Origin: Vulcanimicrobium sp050010375
GTDB lineage: Bacteria; Vulcanimicrobiota; Vulcanimicrobiia; Vulcanimicrobiales; Vulcanimicrobiaceae
NCBI GenBank assembly: GCA_050010375.1
Contig: JBEKLD010000004.1
Coordinates: 3,647-67,646 of the forward strand
Reading direction: 5' to 3'
DNA length: 64,000 nucleotides
In this document: positions 7,567 through 16,970 of the stretch, piece after piece
How the letters are laid out: each line of letters starts with the position of its first letter
Position numbering within the stretch: the first letter of the stretch is position 1
Made by a program: the position numbers and the translations under genes
Notes under the pieces: generated by a model
Database searches by the model: none
The model's input: only the letters and a program-made list of their open reading frames with translations
What the model was told of the DNA's origin: nothing

Positions 7567-10365
7567 CTAGTTGCCCGTGTGCAGCCTCAGGGAGAGCCGG
7601 ACGATGCGCGGCATCGCCGAGATCGCCGCCGGCGTGAACGACGTCTGCTCTTCCTGACCGGCCGCGTTGAGCGTCCCGGCGACCAACGGCGTGCCGACGC
7701 CCGGCATCGCCAGGTACGTCAGGTAGTTGTTCGTGTTGAGCAGGTTCTCGACGCTGAGGTGGACGTCCAGTGACCCGGTGACGGGCCGGTTGACGGCGAG
7801 GTCGACGAGCGCGAAGGGCGGCTGGAAGTACGAGTTGTTCTTCCCTTCATAGTCGACGCCCAGGTGCAGGTAGGTCTTGTCGGCCCATCGGTAGTTGAGG
7901 TCGGCGTAGCCCTTCAAGTACGGAATGCACGTCTCGATCCCCGGCGCCGCGACGCCGTTGCCGCAGACCTGGACGCCGTTGACCGGGAAGCTCGCCACGC
8001 CGACCGAGTAGATCGACGGCGGGATGCCGTTGATGACCGAACGCTCGGCGGCAGCCGAGATGCTGTATCCGAACCCGACGAGCGGCGCGTGGGTGTACTT
8101 CAGGATCGCCATCTCGGTCTGCAGCCGCGCGACGTTGATCGGCGAGAAGATTCCCTCGCAGCACTGTCCGTTGTAGAGAATGTTCGTCGTCGCCTGTTCG
8201 AAGACGTCGTGGATGACCGACGATTGGAGGTCGAAACTCAGCACCGATCGGCCGGAAAACCGCTTGTCGACGCCGAGGTCGACAGCCGTGTTGACCTCCG
8301 GCTCGAGGTTCGGGTTCTTCTCGGTGAGCGTCCCGCCGACTTCGTACGGCGGTCCCAGCGAGATGGCCGGCGTCTCGTAGGTGGCCAGACCGCTGAGCTG
8401 GCCGAGGAACGGGAAGGTCGTCGACGTGCCCCACGCCGCACGGTACGAAACGTCGTTCGCCGGGTGCAGCGTCAGCGCGACGTGCGGGTCGAAGCGCGCG
8501 ATGGTGCGCTCGAAGCCGACTAGGGTCGAGTTCGTGAGCGAGACCGGCTCGACGCCGATCGCCGTGAACCGCGTGTCGTACAGGCCGACGTCGATGCCCA
8601 GGTTGCGGATCAGGTTCAAGTCCGCGGTGAGCGAGAACGTCGAGTAGCGGTCGGCCGAGAACGGCACCGAGACGAACGACGGGTTGTCGATGTACGCGAA
8701 CGTACTCTGCCCGTGGAAGTCGTAGGTGAAGTTCAGCAGGCTGTCGCCGAACGGATGCAGGTAGGAGAACGTGGTGCCGTACAGTTTGTCGATCTCGTAG
8801 GTCGAGTAGAGGCTGTCGTAGCAGGCGACCTGACCGTTGACGACGACCGGGGTCCCATAGCGATCCGTCGTGCTCCCGTACGACGCTCCGCACGCGTTGT
8901 CGAAGTCGTCGCCCGTGAACGGAGGGCCCGTCGGCGGGGTCGTGGCGTACAGCGGATTGTAGGTCGGGTTCGGGACGGAGAACAGGATCGGATAGTTCGG
9001 CTCGCCTTCGCCGTTGATGATCTCCGGTAGGATCTCGCCGACGTACGGACGGACGAGCAGCGTGTCGTTGCCCCCGATCTGCGTGCGCAGCTCGGCGTCG
9101 TACAGGGTCTGGTTGTTCCACACGTTCGAGCCCGGGTACCAGGCCAGCGCGTTGATCGTCCGCCCGTAGTACTGCGAGAACGACGGGTTGCCGCAGATGT
9201 CGGGCGGGTTGCCTAGCGTGGGCGCCGCCAAGCACGGAACGATCGTCGTCATGCCGAGGTCCGAGCCCCACACGGTGCCCTGCGGATTATAGCCGGCCCA
9301 CGCACCGAGGTAGCCGACCTCGAACGAGGTGGCGCTCGAGAAGTTGTACTTGAGTTTGCCCAGCTCGCCTCGCTGATAGAACGAGCCGCTGCCATCACCG
9401 CAGAACTGGATGATGCCGCTGTTGCCCGGCGCGTTGTCGGCGGCGCCGCCGTTCGCCGGCGTGACGTCGCATTGCTGGGTGTGGAAGTAGGGCCCGTTGT
9501 AGCCGTCGTAGCCCAGGCCGAGGACATACTGCAGCTTGCCCTCCGAACCGCTGGCCAGGAAGTGCGTGAACTCCGCGCCGTACTCGTCGATCCCTTGCTC
9601 GAGGCGCGCGACGGTGCTCCGCGTGAAGCCGGGCGTCAACAAGTTCGCCGTGCCGCCGACGGCGAGGTTCGCGAACGGCGTCGTGTTGCCGGGCCCCGAC
9701 TGCACCTCGACGCCACCGAGCAGCCACGAGGGGAAGTACTGGCTCGAGAAGACGCCATATTGACCCAGCGCGATCGGGTGACCGTCGATGAGGACCTGCG
9801 TCTCGTACGGCTGCACGCCGCCGACGATGATCGTCGTGTCGGGCTGGCTGCCCATGTGCTGGATCGTCACGCTCGGCGACTCTTGCAGCACGTCGTTGAT
9901 CTGCGGGTTACCGACGTTTTGGAACTGCAGCGCGGAGACGTACTCTTGCTGCGCGGCGGAGGTGTTGAGCGCGATCCCGCTCCCGCGGCTGACGGTCGAG
10001 GTCGAGCCGATCGTACGCAGCGATTGCAGCGACGCTTGTCCGAGACTGACCGTGAGCGCCGGATTCGAGCCGGCGGCCAAGGCCAGGCTATCGGTCGTCG
10101 AGGGGAGATAGCCGGGCTTGGTGATGTCGAGGCGATACAAACCAGGCGGCACCGTCAGCGTGAAGGCGCCCGCGGCGTCGCTCTCCGTCGACGCCGTCGC
10201 CGGCCCGCTCAGCCGGACGCTCGCGCCCGCCACTGGGTCTCCGCCTGGGGTGTGGACCGTCCCTTGGAGCGTCGCGGTCGCTGCCGGTTGCGCGAAGGCC
10301 GAAGCCCCCGCCAGGCCTACGGCAACGGTACATCCGACGATGAAGGCAAGCCAGCGTTGCAGCAC
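7567..10365 (-). CDS. TonB-dependent-receptor-like outer membrane protein with carboxypeptidase-regulatory-like domain
   Basis: Outer membrane beta-barrel of 932 residues. Order: signal peptide ending AFAQ (about 1-25), a CarboxypepD_reg-like beta-sandwich (about 30-112, with GDPVAGASVRLSGP), a plug domain (about 150-245, with VLIDGHPI and GPGNTTPFANLAVGG), then a long barrel with many alternating aromatic strands and several Cys pairs in loops, ending in an aromatic/hydrophobic C-terminal strand (RLSLRLHTGN). No TonB box is obvious. The start is GTG with AGGGGG a few bases upstream. The substrate is unknown, and no transport partner lies nearby. It is good evidence that the organism has an outer membrane. 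Confidence 0.92.
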   Translation of the reverse strand: MLQRWLAFIVGCTVAVGLAGASAFAQPAATATLQGTVHTPGGDPVAGASVRLSGPATASTESDAAGAFTLTVPPGLYRLDITKPGYLPSTTDSLALAAGSNPALTVSLGQASLQSLRTIGSTSTVSRGSGIALNTSAAQQEYVSALQFQNVGNPQINDVLQESPSVTIQHMGSQPDTTIIVGGVQPYETQVLIDGHPIALGQYGVFSSQYFPSWLLGGVEVQSGPGNTTPFANLAVGGTANLLTPGFTRSTVARLEQGIDEYGAEFTHFLASGSEGKLQYVLGLGYDGYNGPYFHTQQCDVTPANGGAADNAPGNSGIIQFCGDGSGSFYQRGELGKLKYNFSSATSFEVGYLGAWAGYNPQGTVWGSDLGMTTIVPCLAAPTLGNPPDICGNPSFSQYYGRTINALAWYPGSNVWNNQTLYDAELRTQIGGNDTLLVRPYVGEILPEIINGEGEPNYPILFSVPNPTYNPLYATTPPTGPPFTGDDFDNACGASYGSTTDRYGTPVVVNGQVACYDSLYSTYEIDKLYGTTFSYLHPFGDSLLNFTYDFHGQSTFAYIDNPSFVSVPFSADRYSTFSLTADLNLIRNLGIDVGLYDTRFTAIGVEPVSLTNSTLVGFERTIARFDPHVALTLHPANDVSYRAAWGTSTTFPFLGQLSGLATYETPAISLGPPYEVGGTLTEKNPNLEPEVNTAVDLGVDKRFSGRSVLSFDLQSSVIHDVFEQATTNILYNGQCCEGIFSPINVARLQTEMAILKYTHAPLVGFGYSISAAAERSVINGIPPSIYSVGVASFPVNGVQVCGNGVAAPGIETCIPYLKGYADLNYRWADKTYLHLGVDYEGKNNSYFQPPFALVDLAVNRPVTGSLDVHLSVENLLNTNNYLTYLAMPGVGTPLVAGTLNAAGQEEQTSFTPAAISAMPRIVRLSLRLHTGN

Positions 10366-10378
10366 CAGAGTCCCCCTG

Positions 10379-10413
10379 AAAAAAGAAGCCCGACGTCGAG
10401 GGAGCCCTCGACG
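10379..10413 (-). terminator. Intrinsic terminator after the PhyH gene
   Basis: The minus strand has a 9-bp perfect hairpin (CGTCGAGGG at 10394-10402 pairing with 10405-10413, two-base apparent loop), then GGGC and the T-rich run TTCTTTTTT down to 10379. It lies about 80 bases past the PhyH stop and just before the receptor ribosome-binding site, so it separates the two genes. It could alternatively act as an attenuator for the receptor. Confidence 0.65.
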
Positions 10414-10495
10414 CCGACGTTAAGGTTGGGATAATGGTGCGATCGGGTATCGGATGCCTGCTTGACGCTCGGAGCGTGTGCGAGGCTACGCCGAA

Positions 10496-11350
10496 TCAGT
10501 TCGTCGAGAGGAGTCCGCGCACCGGGAACGACGTGTCGCGCTGGATCCAGTTCTGCGGCGAGTAGCGCGAGCGGCCGTCGACGACGTGCAGTGTGTACGC
10601 GTGCCGCGAGGTCTCCGAGCGGTTCGGCGCGCTGTAATGCGGCAGCAGCCCGTGAAAGACGACCAGCGCGCCCGCGTCGACCTCGACCGGCTCGGCCTCG
10701 GCTTGGGTCGGCCAGGGCGTGGCATCGAGCTGCTCCATCCGGCTGCCGCGGCCGTCGACGGCGAACCGCTCGCGCAGCGGCGTGCGGTGGCCGCCGCGCT
10801 GCACCCACAGGCAGCCGTTGCTGCGGTCGGCGCGCTCGAGCGCGAACCACAGCGTCGTCACCGTGATCGGCTCGCTCGCGAAGTACGTCGCGTCCTGGTG
10901 CCAGCGCACCTCACCGCCGATGTGCGGCTGCTTGAAGATGTACATTGACTGATAGACCTGCGGCTCGCCGATCCCGACCTCGCGCACGAGCGCGTCCAAT
11001 TCGGGCCCGTGCGAGAAGTCCGCGAACACCGGGTCGAGATCGTGCATCGCGTGGCCGATCTTGTTGATCGAGAGCGCCTTCGGCTGCCGCAGCTCGCCGT
11101 CAGGCCCGAACGCCTCTTCTTCGAAGAAGCAGCGCACCGTCGTACCGGAAGTCAGGAAGTACTCGTCCTGCTTCGTCTTGCTCTCATCGCGAGTGGTGAA
11201 GATCGCGCGCGTCGCCGCGGCGTCGAAGTCTTCCACGATCTGAGCGGCGCGCGCCCGCAGCGCGGCGACCTGTTCGGCCGTCTTGAAGTCCGGGATGACC
11301 ACGAAGCCGTCGGCCTCGAATCGTTCCCGAAGGGAGGTGCGGGTCTGCAT
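10496..11350 (-). CDS. Phytanoyl-CoA dioxygenase (PhyH) family protein
   Basis: Fe(II)/2-oxoglutarate-dependent oxygenase of 284 residues, cytoplasmic. The iron-binding HxD is WHQDATYF and the distal His lies in the HGLLPHYSAPNRS block, followed by the 2-oxoglutarate Arg (SRHAYTLH). The overall pattern (ALSINKIGHAMHDLDPVF early, SNGCLWVQRGGHR after the HxD) resembles the PHYHD1-like group rather than halogenase-type relatives. The substrate cannot be deduced. It lies downstream of rpsU (38-base gap) and ends at an intrinsic terminator. Confidence 0.9.
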   Translation of the reverse strand: MQTRTSLRERFEADGFVVIPDFKTAEQVAALRARAAQIVEDFDAAATRAIFTTRDESKTKQDEYFLTSGTTVRCFFEEEAFGPDGELRQPKALSINKIGHAMHDLDPVFADFSHGPELDALVREVGIGEPQVYQSMYIFKQPHIGGEVRWHQDATYFASEPITVTTLWFALERADRSNGCLWVQRGGHRTPLRERFAVDGRGSRMEQLDATPWPTQAEAEPVEVDAGALVVFHGLLPHYSAPNRSETSRHAYTLHVVDGRSRYSPQNWIQRDTSFPVRGLLSTN

Positions 11351-11388
11351 CCCGCACCCTTCGCGCGCGCGCGGTCGCGCGCCTCGGA

Positions 11389-11559
11389 TCAGCTGCGGCG
11401 CTTGCGCGCGGCGGCGCTCTTCTTCTTGCGGCGGACGCTGGGTTTCTCGTAGTGCTCGTGCTTGCGCGCCTCGGCCAGGACGCCGGCCTTCTGGGTCGCC
11501 TTCTTGAAGCGACGCAGAGCGCTCTCGATCGTCTCGCCGGGTGCGACTCGAATCTCCAT
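11389..11559 (-). CDS. rpsU: 30S ribosomal protein bS21
   Basis: Basic protein of 56 residues matching bS21: begins MEIRVAPGETIESALRRFKK, contains the helical core with KHEHYEKPSVRRKKK, and ends in a Lys/Arg-rich tail. The frame stays open upstream to 11661, but the conserved N-terminus and the GGAGGGAGGTG ribosome-binding site about 12 bases upstream fix the start at 11559. Confidence 0.97.
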   Translation of the reverse strand: MEIRVAPGETIESALRRFKKATQKAGVLAEARKHEHYEKPSVRRKKKSAAARKRRS

Positions 11560-11661
11560 ACTACGTGAACACCTCCCTCCGCGCGGCAAATGCCGGCCCG
11601 TGGCCCGCGCAGACGGGCCCGACTTGGGACGATACCACAGGCGGGCCCAGGCGTCCAGCAC

Positions 11662-12018
11662 TTATCCCGGCGGCCAGTCCATCGGGCGGCCGGCCAGCAC
11701 GTGGGCGTGGAGGTGGAAGACCGATTGCCCGGCGTCGGGCCCCTCGTTGATCACGACCCGGTAGCCGCCCGGCCCGAGCTGCCGTCCGATCGCGGAGGCG
11801 GTCGTCAGCAGCCGCCCGGCGCTCTCGGCCGCGGCATCGCCGGCGCCGACGAAGTCGCTTAGGCTCTCGGCGTGCTCGGTCGGGATCACCAGCACGTGGA
11901 CCGGCGCCTGCGGATTGAGATCGTGGAACGCGACGACGTGTTCGTCGCGATAGACTTCGTTGGCCGCGATCTCGCGGCGCACGATCTTGCAGAAGACGCA
12001 AGCGTCGGCCGTCGGCAT
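11662..12018 (-). CDS. HIT family nucleotide-binding protein (Hint-like)
   Basis: Histidine-triad hydrolase of 118 residues acting on AMP-linked substrates such as adenosine phosphoramidates. The active-site triad HLHAHVLAG lies near the C-terminus. The N-terminal CVFCKI and the central EHVVAFHDLNPQAPVHVLVIP are characteristic of the bacterial Hint branch, in which the two Cys can bind zinc. It lies directly upstream of rpsU, a frequent bacterial arrangement (hit-rpsU-yqeY). Confidence 0.95.
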   Translation of the reverse strand: MPTADACVFCKIVRREIAANEVYRDEHVVAFHDLNPQAPVHVLVIPTEHAESLSDFVGAGDAAAESAGRLLTTASAIGRQLGPGGYRVVINEGPDAGQSVFHLHAHVLAGRPMDWPPG

Positions 12019-12043
12019 GTCAGCTCCCTCGCTGGTGCATCGA

Positions 12044-13591
12044 TTACTTGGACGTGGTGCGGACGGTGAACGTCCAACTGCGGCTGCTCACGTTCCCGGC
12101 GTTGTCGGCGACCGAGACCTTCACGGTGACCGGGCCGTTGGAGAGCGCGAGGCTCGGGCTGTAGATGATGAACCGATCGGTCCGCGTCGACGAGGGCGTC
12201 ACGTCGAGGCCGTTGACCTCGATCCGTGCGCTCGAAGAATTGATCCCGACGTCGGTCGGCGACTGGTAGGTGGCGTAGATCGAGGGGCGGTCGTTGTTGA
12301 CGGTCTGCCCGAAGGTCGGCGCGATGTCGACGATCTGCGGCGGCGTCACCGTCACCGAGACCAGCGTCGCGGCTTCGGCCCGCGGCGCCGCGGCGCCGCC
12401 GACGATCAGGTGCCCGTAGACCGAGGTGCGACCGAAGTTCACCGCGGGCGCCACCGTGTAGGTCGTCGTGTAGAGACCGGGCTCCGTCTCGCGCAGCGGC
12501 AACCCGGTCAGATAGGATCCGATGTCGAACGTCGCTGTCCCGCCGGGCGTGCCGTGCAGTGTGACATGGAAGCTCTCGCCTGCGCGCAGCGGCCCCGGGA
12601 CGTCGACGCTGAGCGAGGTGATCTGGACGGCGCCCGGCGGCCCCGGCGTCGAGGGCATCGCCCGCGCGACTAGGATCTCGCGTTTCTCTTGGGTGTCCGG
12701 ATTCAGCCGCACGATCACGCTGTCGCCGACCCGCAGGTCGGCCAACGTCGCCGGCTGCTCGTCGAGTTCGATCGTCGTCGAAGGGTCGGGCGTGACGACG
12801 TACCCGCCTTGCAAGACGAAGGTGCTCGGCGAGACCGCGGCGATCGTCCCGGCACGCGAGGCGTAGCGGACGACGACTTGCGCGACCCGACCGTCCTTGC
12901 GCAGGATCACGCTGGCCGCATCGCCGACGCGCAGCGCGTCGAGCGTGCCCGGCGCCGAGGTGCGCGTGACGACGTCCTGGACCACGATCTGCGCGTCGGA
13001 GGTGATCGCGATCGTCCGCTCGCTGGGGCCGCGGGTGAGCGTCAGCGTCTCCGGCGCCGAGTGGAGGTCGACCGCGCTGACCGTCCCGACCAGCTGCGTC
13101 GAACCGCCCGGCGCGTGCTGCTCGAGCCCCTGCGTGCGCCCGACGATCGAGGAGACGACCTCGACTCGCTGGGCCTTTGCGTCGTAGGTCACTTGCGCGC
13201 CCAGCGAATCGGCGACGAAGCGCAACGGGACGTAGGTCGCGCCGTCGATCTCGGCCGCGGGCGAGTCCATCGTCACGATGTTCGCGTCGATGCTCGCCAA
13301 GCGCGACCCGATACGCACGGTGATCCGCTTGCCGGGCGCCGAGGCGACCAGGGTCATCCCGTCGCGCGCGACTGCGATCCCGAGCGCACTGTAGATGCGC
13401 ACGACCGGAACCAGCAACCGGCCGCCGACGATCCGGGGCGCGGGGTCGGTTGGGAGGTCCTCGCCGTTGACGACGATCGCGATCACCCGCACCGGCGCAT
13501 CGTCCAGCTTCGGCTGCGCGGCAAACGCAGGCGGCCCGGTCAGCAGCGCGAGCGCAACCAGGACGGCGAGCGGAGCCGGACGACGGGGCAT
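12044..13591 (-). CDS. Secreted stalk protein with copper-amine-oxidase N-terminal-like domain
   Basis: Exported protein of 515 residues. A signal peptide ends at about residue 25 (PAFAAQ). Residues about 38-150 form a copper-amine-oxidase N-terminal-like (stalk) domain, with LLVPVVRIYSALG and the closing ATYVPLRFVADSLGAQVTYD. Then come two OB-like beta modules (about 165-310) with a repeated L(R/K)VGD.(V/A)(S/I)V motif, and C-terminal Ig-like segments (about 320-515) ending in an Ig fold with SVADNAGNVSSRSWTF. No catalytic residues are evident. It is likely a cell-surface or periplasmic binding protein. The start ATG follows a clear signal peptide. Confidence 0.85.
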   Translation of the reverse strand: MPRRPAPLAVLVALALLTGPPAFAAQPKLDDAPVRVIAIVVNGEDLPTDPAPRIVGGRLLVPVVRIYSALGIAVARDGMTLVASAPGKRITVRIGSRLASIDANIVTMDSPAAEIDGATYVPLRFVADSLGAQVTYDAKAQRVEVVSSIVGRTQGLEQHAPGGSTQLVGTVSAVDLHSAPETLTLTRGPSERTIAITSDAQIVVQDVVTRTSAPGTLDALRVGDAASVILRKDGRVAQVVVRYASRAGTIAAVSPSTFVLQGGYVVTPDPSTTIELDEQPATLADLRVGDSVIVRLNPDTQEKREILVARAMPSTPGPPGAVQITSLSVDVPGPLRAGESFHVTLHGTPGGTATFDIGSYLTGLPLRETEPGLYTTTYTVAPAVNFGRTSVYGHLIVGGAAAPRAEAATLVSVTVTPPQIVDIAPTFGQTVNNDRPSIYATYQSPTDVGINSSSARIEVNGLDVTPSSTRTDRFIIYSPSLALSNGPVTVKVSVADNAGNVSSRSWTFTVRTTSK

Positions 13592-13631
13592 GGGTGCGAT
13601 GTTCGCGCGAGCGACGGCGCCGTCCCGCGCT

Positions 13632-15164
13632 TTAGTAGCGGCGCTCGAACCGTGCGAAGGCTACCTCTTCTCGCCATTCGAGCCGCGCCTTCTCGCTGGT
13701 CGCGAGGAGCGCGCGGCAGCGCGGCGACGGCGGCACGACGACCAGCGGCTGACCGGCGCACGCCGGCGCCATCGTCGAGAACGCCTCCGGTGCGGCCCAC
13801 AGCTCCGTGCCGGGGACGAACGCATGCTCGAGGCTGTCGCGCACCAGTGTCTTGAGGGTCGCGTAGCCGATCCCGTAGCCCTGCACGGCGCGCACGAAGC
13901 TCTGCGTCAGATCCGACCGGATCACGCCTTCGTCGTCGGTCGCCAGCGAGACCGGCACACCGGCGTTCAAGTAGATCAGGATGACGTCCGAGCCGACGCG
14001 GCCGGGCTTCACCAGCTCGTGGCTGTAGAGCGGGTCCTCGACCAGGATGTGCTTGCGCGCCATCTCGGCGAGCAGCCCTCGCGGGTCGCGTTCGTAGAGG
14101 ACGTCGAGCCCGTGGCCGATTCGCTCGGCGTGGCCGATCTCGATCGAGTCGCGGATGTGCGAGGGGTCCTCCATCTCCTCGGGCGGCACCAGACCCGGCA
14201 CCAACTCGCCGGCGTGCATCGCGATGTGCACCTTCGGGTAGACCGAATGCAGGTAGCCGAACATCCGCTGCTGGGGCTCGAAGTCGCGCATCGCCGTCTC
14301 GTCGTCCTGCGATTCGACCGGGTTGATTGCGACGACGCGCGGGTCGACGCTGGCGAGCTCGAAGCCGGCCAGCATCTGCGCGAACACGTCCGCCTGCGGC
14401 ATCGCGCGCAGGACCTGGTTTTGGTAGCGCAGCGTCAGCGCGCAGCCGGGGTCGGGGTTCGTCGCGCCGCAACGCAGGATGCGCCGCATCCCCTGCTCGG
14501 CCACGTCGAGATGCCGCCGCGCGTCGGCGACCACCCCCGGCATTCCGGCCGCGTCGAGGCGCGACCGCATCGCCGCCAGGTCATCGATCCAGGGAACCTT
14601 GCGGCCCAGCGCGTCGGCCTCGCCCTGATCCGGGGTGAGCATCGTCTCGAGATAGATCTCGTGCTGGATCGCGGCACGGTGGACGACCTCGGCCAGCATC
14701 TCGCCCCAATGCCCGTTCGTCACCCGGTCGAACTTGTAGAACGTGGCGAAGAAGTGGCCGAGCATGCTGGGGTCGCTCGGACTGGGCGTGTAGTTCCGCA
14801 GCGAGAGCGCGTCGATGGTGAGGATCCGGAAGTCGTAGTCGGTCAGCGCGCGTGACGCCGGCGAGAGGCCCTTGGCCGGATCGCAGGGCGGCGCGACGAT
14901 CGCAAAGCTCGCGTCGATGCAGTCGCCGTCGTGCGCGGCGTACTCGATGTAGCTCTCGGCATAGACCGCGCCGGTGAGGTGGTGGTGCAGGTCGCCGCCC
15001 TTGGGCAGCGCTTCGATGAACTCCAGCAGGCGGGTGGGCGTCCGATCCCGCTCGACCGCGGCGAGGTAGGCGGCGGTTCGATCGGCCGCCGAGGGGACAC
15101 GTGACGCCCCGGCGGTCGCGAACACGACGATGACGACGACGGCGATCGAACGGACGAGCTGCAC
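13632..15164 (-). CDS. Exported adenosine deaminase (ADGF/CECR1-like)
   Basis: Zinc-dependent deaminase of 510 residues with an N-terminal signal segment, so it probably acts outside the cytoplasm converting adenosine to inosine. The metal and catalytic motifs are all visible: PKGGDLHHHLTG near 53-64, MHAGE, HAERIGHG and LATDDEGV. The extra length relative to cytoplasmic Add (about 330) and the N-terminal extension are as in secreted growth-factor-type deaminases. The start is GTG with AAGGAT upstream. It follows a cytoplasmic adenosine deaminase gene by 24 bases and belongs to a purine salvage cluster. Confidence 0.9.
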   Translation of the reverse strand: MQLVRSIAVVVIVVFATAGASRVPSAADRTAAYLAAVERDRTPTRLLEFIEALPKGGDLHHHLTGAVYAESYIEYAAHDGDCIDASFAIVAPPCDPAKGLSPASRALTDYDFRILTIDALSLRNYTPSPSDPSMLGHFFATFYKFDRVTNGHWGEMLAEVVHRAAIQHEIYLETMLTPDQGEADALGRKVPWIDDLAAMRSRLDAAGMPGVVADARRHLDVAEQGMRRILRCGATNPDPGCALTLRYQNQVLRAMPQADVFAQMLAGFELASVDPRVVAINPVESQDDETAMRDFEPQQRMFGYLHSVYPKVHIAMHAGELVPGLVPPEEMEDPSHIRDSIEIGHAERIGHGLDVLYERDPRGLLAEMARKHILVEDPLYSHELVKPGRVGSDVILIYLNAGVPVSLATDDEGVIRSDLTQSFVRAVQGYGIGYATLKTLVRDSLEHAFVPGTELWAAPEAFSTMAPACAGQPLVVVPPSPRCRALLATSEKARLEWREEVAFARFERRY

Positions 15165-15188
15165 GATGGATCCTTCTTGGCGGTAGTG

Positions 15189-16184
15189 TCAGCGTTTGGC
15201 CGCGAGCAAGGCCTCGCGTTCGGCGGCGCTCAGGAAGGCCACCTCGAGCGAGTTGCGTTGGGCCGTGCGAATGTCGGCCGGGGTCAGCCCGGCGGCGGGG
15301 GCGGCGACCTCGTACTCGTGCCGCCAATCGATTCCGCTGACCACCGGATCGTCGGTGTTCAGCGTCGCCAGCAACCCGTGGGCGAGGAACGTCTTCATCG
15401 GGTGTTCTGCGTAGCTGGGGACGGTCGCGGTCTGTACGTTGCTGGTCAAGTTGACCTCGAGCCCGATGCGGTGTTCGGCGAGATAGTCCATCAGCGCTGG
15501 GTCGTCGATCGCGTGGATGCCGTGCCCGATGCGCGTCGCCCCGAGCACGCGCAACGCCGCCCAGATGCTCTCGGGGCCGCCGGCCTCGCCGGCATGGACG
15601 GTGATCGCCCAACCCGCCGCCCGGCCGCGCGCGAAGTGTTCGGCGAACAGCTCGGCCGGCCAGTTCTTCTCGTCGCCGGCGAGATCGAGGGCGACGATCC
15701 GCTCCCGCTGCGAGAGCAGCGCGTCCAGCTCGACCGCGCAGGCCCGCGGGCCGAACGTGCGGCTCAAAATGCCGATCAGCTTGACCTCGATGCCCGCCTC
15801 CGCGCGTCCCTCCGCGATGCCGGCGACGACCGCCTCGACGACATCGCGCGGATCCAGACCGTGCGGGCGCGCCTGAAAATATGGGCTGAAGCGCAGCTCG
15901 ACGTAGTCGAGTCCGTCGCGCTTGGCGTCCAGCACGTTCTCGCGCGCGATGCGGCGGCAAGCGTCGGCGTCGACCAGCACGGCCGTCATCCACTTGAGCT
16001 TCTCGAGCCAGGAGACGAGGTCGGGCATCACGCCCTCGACCTGGACGTGCGGCCGCAGGGTCTCGACCGTGTCGCCGGGCAGCGCGATGCCGTGCTGTTG
16101 CCCTAGCTCGAGGATCGTCTCGAGCCGCACGTTGCCGTCGAGATGCCGATGGAGATCGATGCGGGGCAGGCTCGGATCGCTCAT
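15189..16184 (-). CDS. add: Adenosine deaminase (cytoplasmic)
   Basis: Enzyme of 331 residues converting (deoxy)adenosine to (deoxy)inosine. Zinc ligands and catalytic residues are in place: DLHRHLDG near residues 9-16, HAGEAGG, IGHG, and LNTDDPVVSG near the C-terminus; LTSNVQTATVPSYAEHP is also conserved in bacterial Add. The open frame extends 55 codons upstream, but the family start is the ATG at 16184, which overlaps the stop of the upstream nucleosidase gene as ATGA. It lacks a signal peptide, in contrast to its downstream paralogue. Confidence 0.94.
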   Translation of the reverse strand: MSDPSLPRIDLHRHLDGNVRLETILELGQQHGIALPGDTVETLRPHVQVEGVMPDLVSWLEKLKWMTAVLVDADACRRIARENVLDAKRDGLDYVELRFSPYFQARPHGLDPRDVVEAVVAGIAEGRAEAGIEVKLIGILSRTFGPRACAVELDALLSQRERIVALDLAGDEKNWPAELFAEHFARGRAAGWAITVHAGEAGGPESIWAALRVLGATRIGHGIHAIDDPALMDYLAEHRIGLEVNLTSNVQTATVPSYAEHPMKTFLAHGLLATLNTDDPVVSGIDWRHEYEVAAPAAGLTPADIRTAQRNSLEVAFLSAAEREALLAAKR

Positions 16185-16957
16185 CGGTGCTTCGCACTCG
16201 CGGCGAGGCAGCCGACGAAGTGGACCGTCCAGCGCGCCGCCGCCGCCGCCGCGATCTGGCCGAGCCGCCGGTAGTCGTTGCCGGGATTCGACTGCGTCCG
16301 ATTGCTGCCGGCGCGGAACACGATGTGCGGCGTCCCGAGCTGCGTGCACACCTGCGCGATCGCGGCGCTCTCCATCTCCATGATGTCCGGGTCGAGCTTC
16401 GCCTTCAGGTCGGCGATCTTCGCGTCGGAGACGCCGAACAAGTCGCTGGCGGTCACCACGCCGGTCAGGACGCGCGGTTGGTACCGTTCTCCGTCGACCG
16501 TCACCGGCTCAGGTTCGTACGAGGCGATCGAGGCGCGCGCCAGGCGCAAGAGCGCGGGGTCGGGTTTGTAGTACCACGACGTCATCTGCCCGGGCAGCGG
16601 CCCGCGAACATTGCGGTACACCATCCCGGTGTCGGTCAGGCTGCCGGCGGCGTGGTGGATCGTCTTGGTCGAGATCACCGTATCGCCGGTGCGGATCCGC
16701 GGGTTGACGCGCGATCCAGTCCCCGAGACGATCACCTCGCTCGGGTGGAACGCGTGGACGAACAGCGCCGCGACCATCGCGCCGTTGGTCACCCCGACGC
16801 CGGTCACGGCGACGACGACCTTGCGGCCGCGCAGCAACCCTGTTTGGTATGGGAAACCCGCCAGCGTGCCGGATCGTCGTTTGGTGAGCTGGGCTTGGAT
16901 GGTGCGGACCTCGGATGGCATCGCGCCCAGGATGAGCGTCGTTGCGGCTGACGGCAT
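16181..16957 (-). CDS. MTA/SAH nucleosidase-like nucleoside phosphorylase-fold protein
   Basis: Protein of 258 residues with the PNP/UDP phosphorylase fold. Positions matching E. coli MTA/SAH nucleosidase: the N-terminal ILGAMPSE (E16 equals E12), MEMESAA (M195/E196 equal M173/E174), Arg215 and Ser218 (R193, S196). At the position of the general acid Asp197 there is Asn219 (RAGSNRT). It could be a phosphorylase-type variant, an altered hydrolase or a binding protein. The ATG at 16957 aligns with family N-termini; the longer upstream frame is not conserved-looking. It sits between a nucleoside-cluster MFS transporter and add, so a role in purine nucleoside cleavage is the natural inference. 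Confidence 0.82.
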   Translation of the reverse strand: MPSAATTLILGAMPSEVRTIQAQLTKRRSGTLAGFPYQTGLLRGRKVVVAVTGVGVTNGAMVAALFVHAFHPSEVIVSGTGSRVNPRIRTGDTVISTKTIHHAAGSLTDTGMVYRNVRGPLPGQMTSWYYKPDPALLRLARASIASYEPEPVTVDGERYQPRVLTGVVTASDLFGVSDAKIADLKAKLDPDIMEMESAAIAQVCTQLGTPHIVFRAGSNRTQSNPGNDYRRLGQIAAAAAARWTVHFVGCLAASAKHR

Positions 16958-16970
16958 CGAAGAGCTTCTC

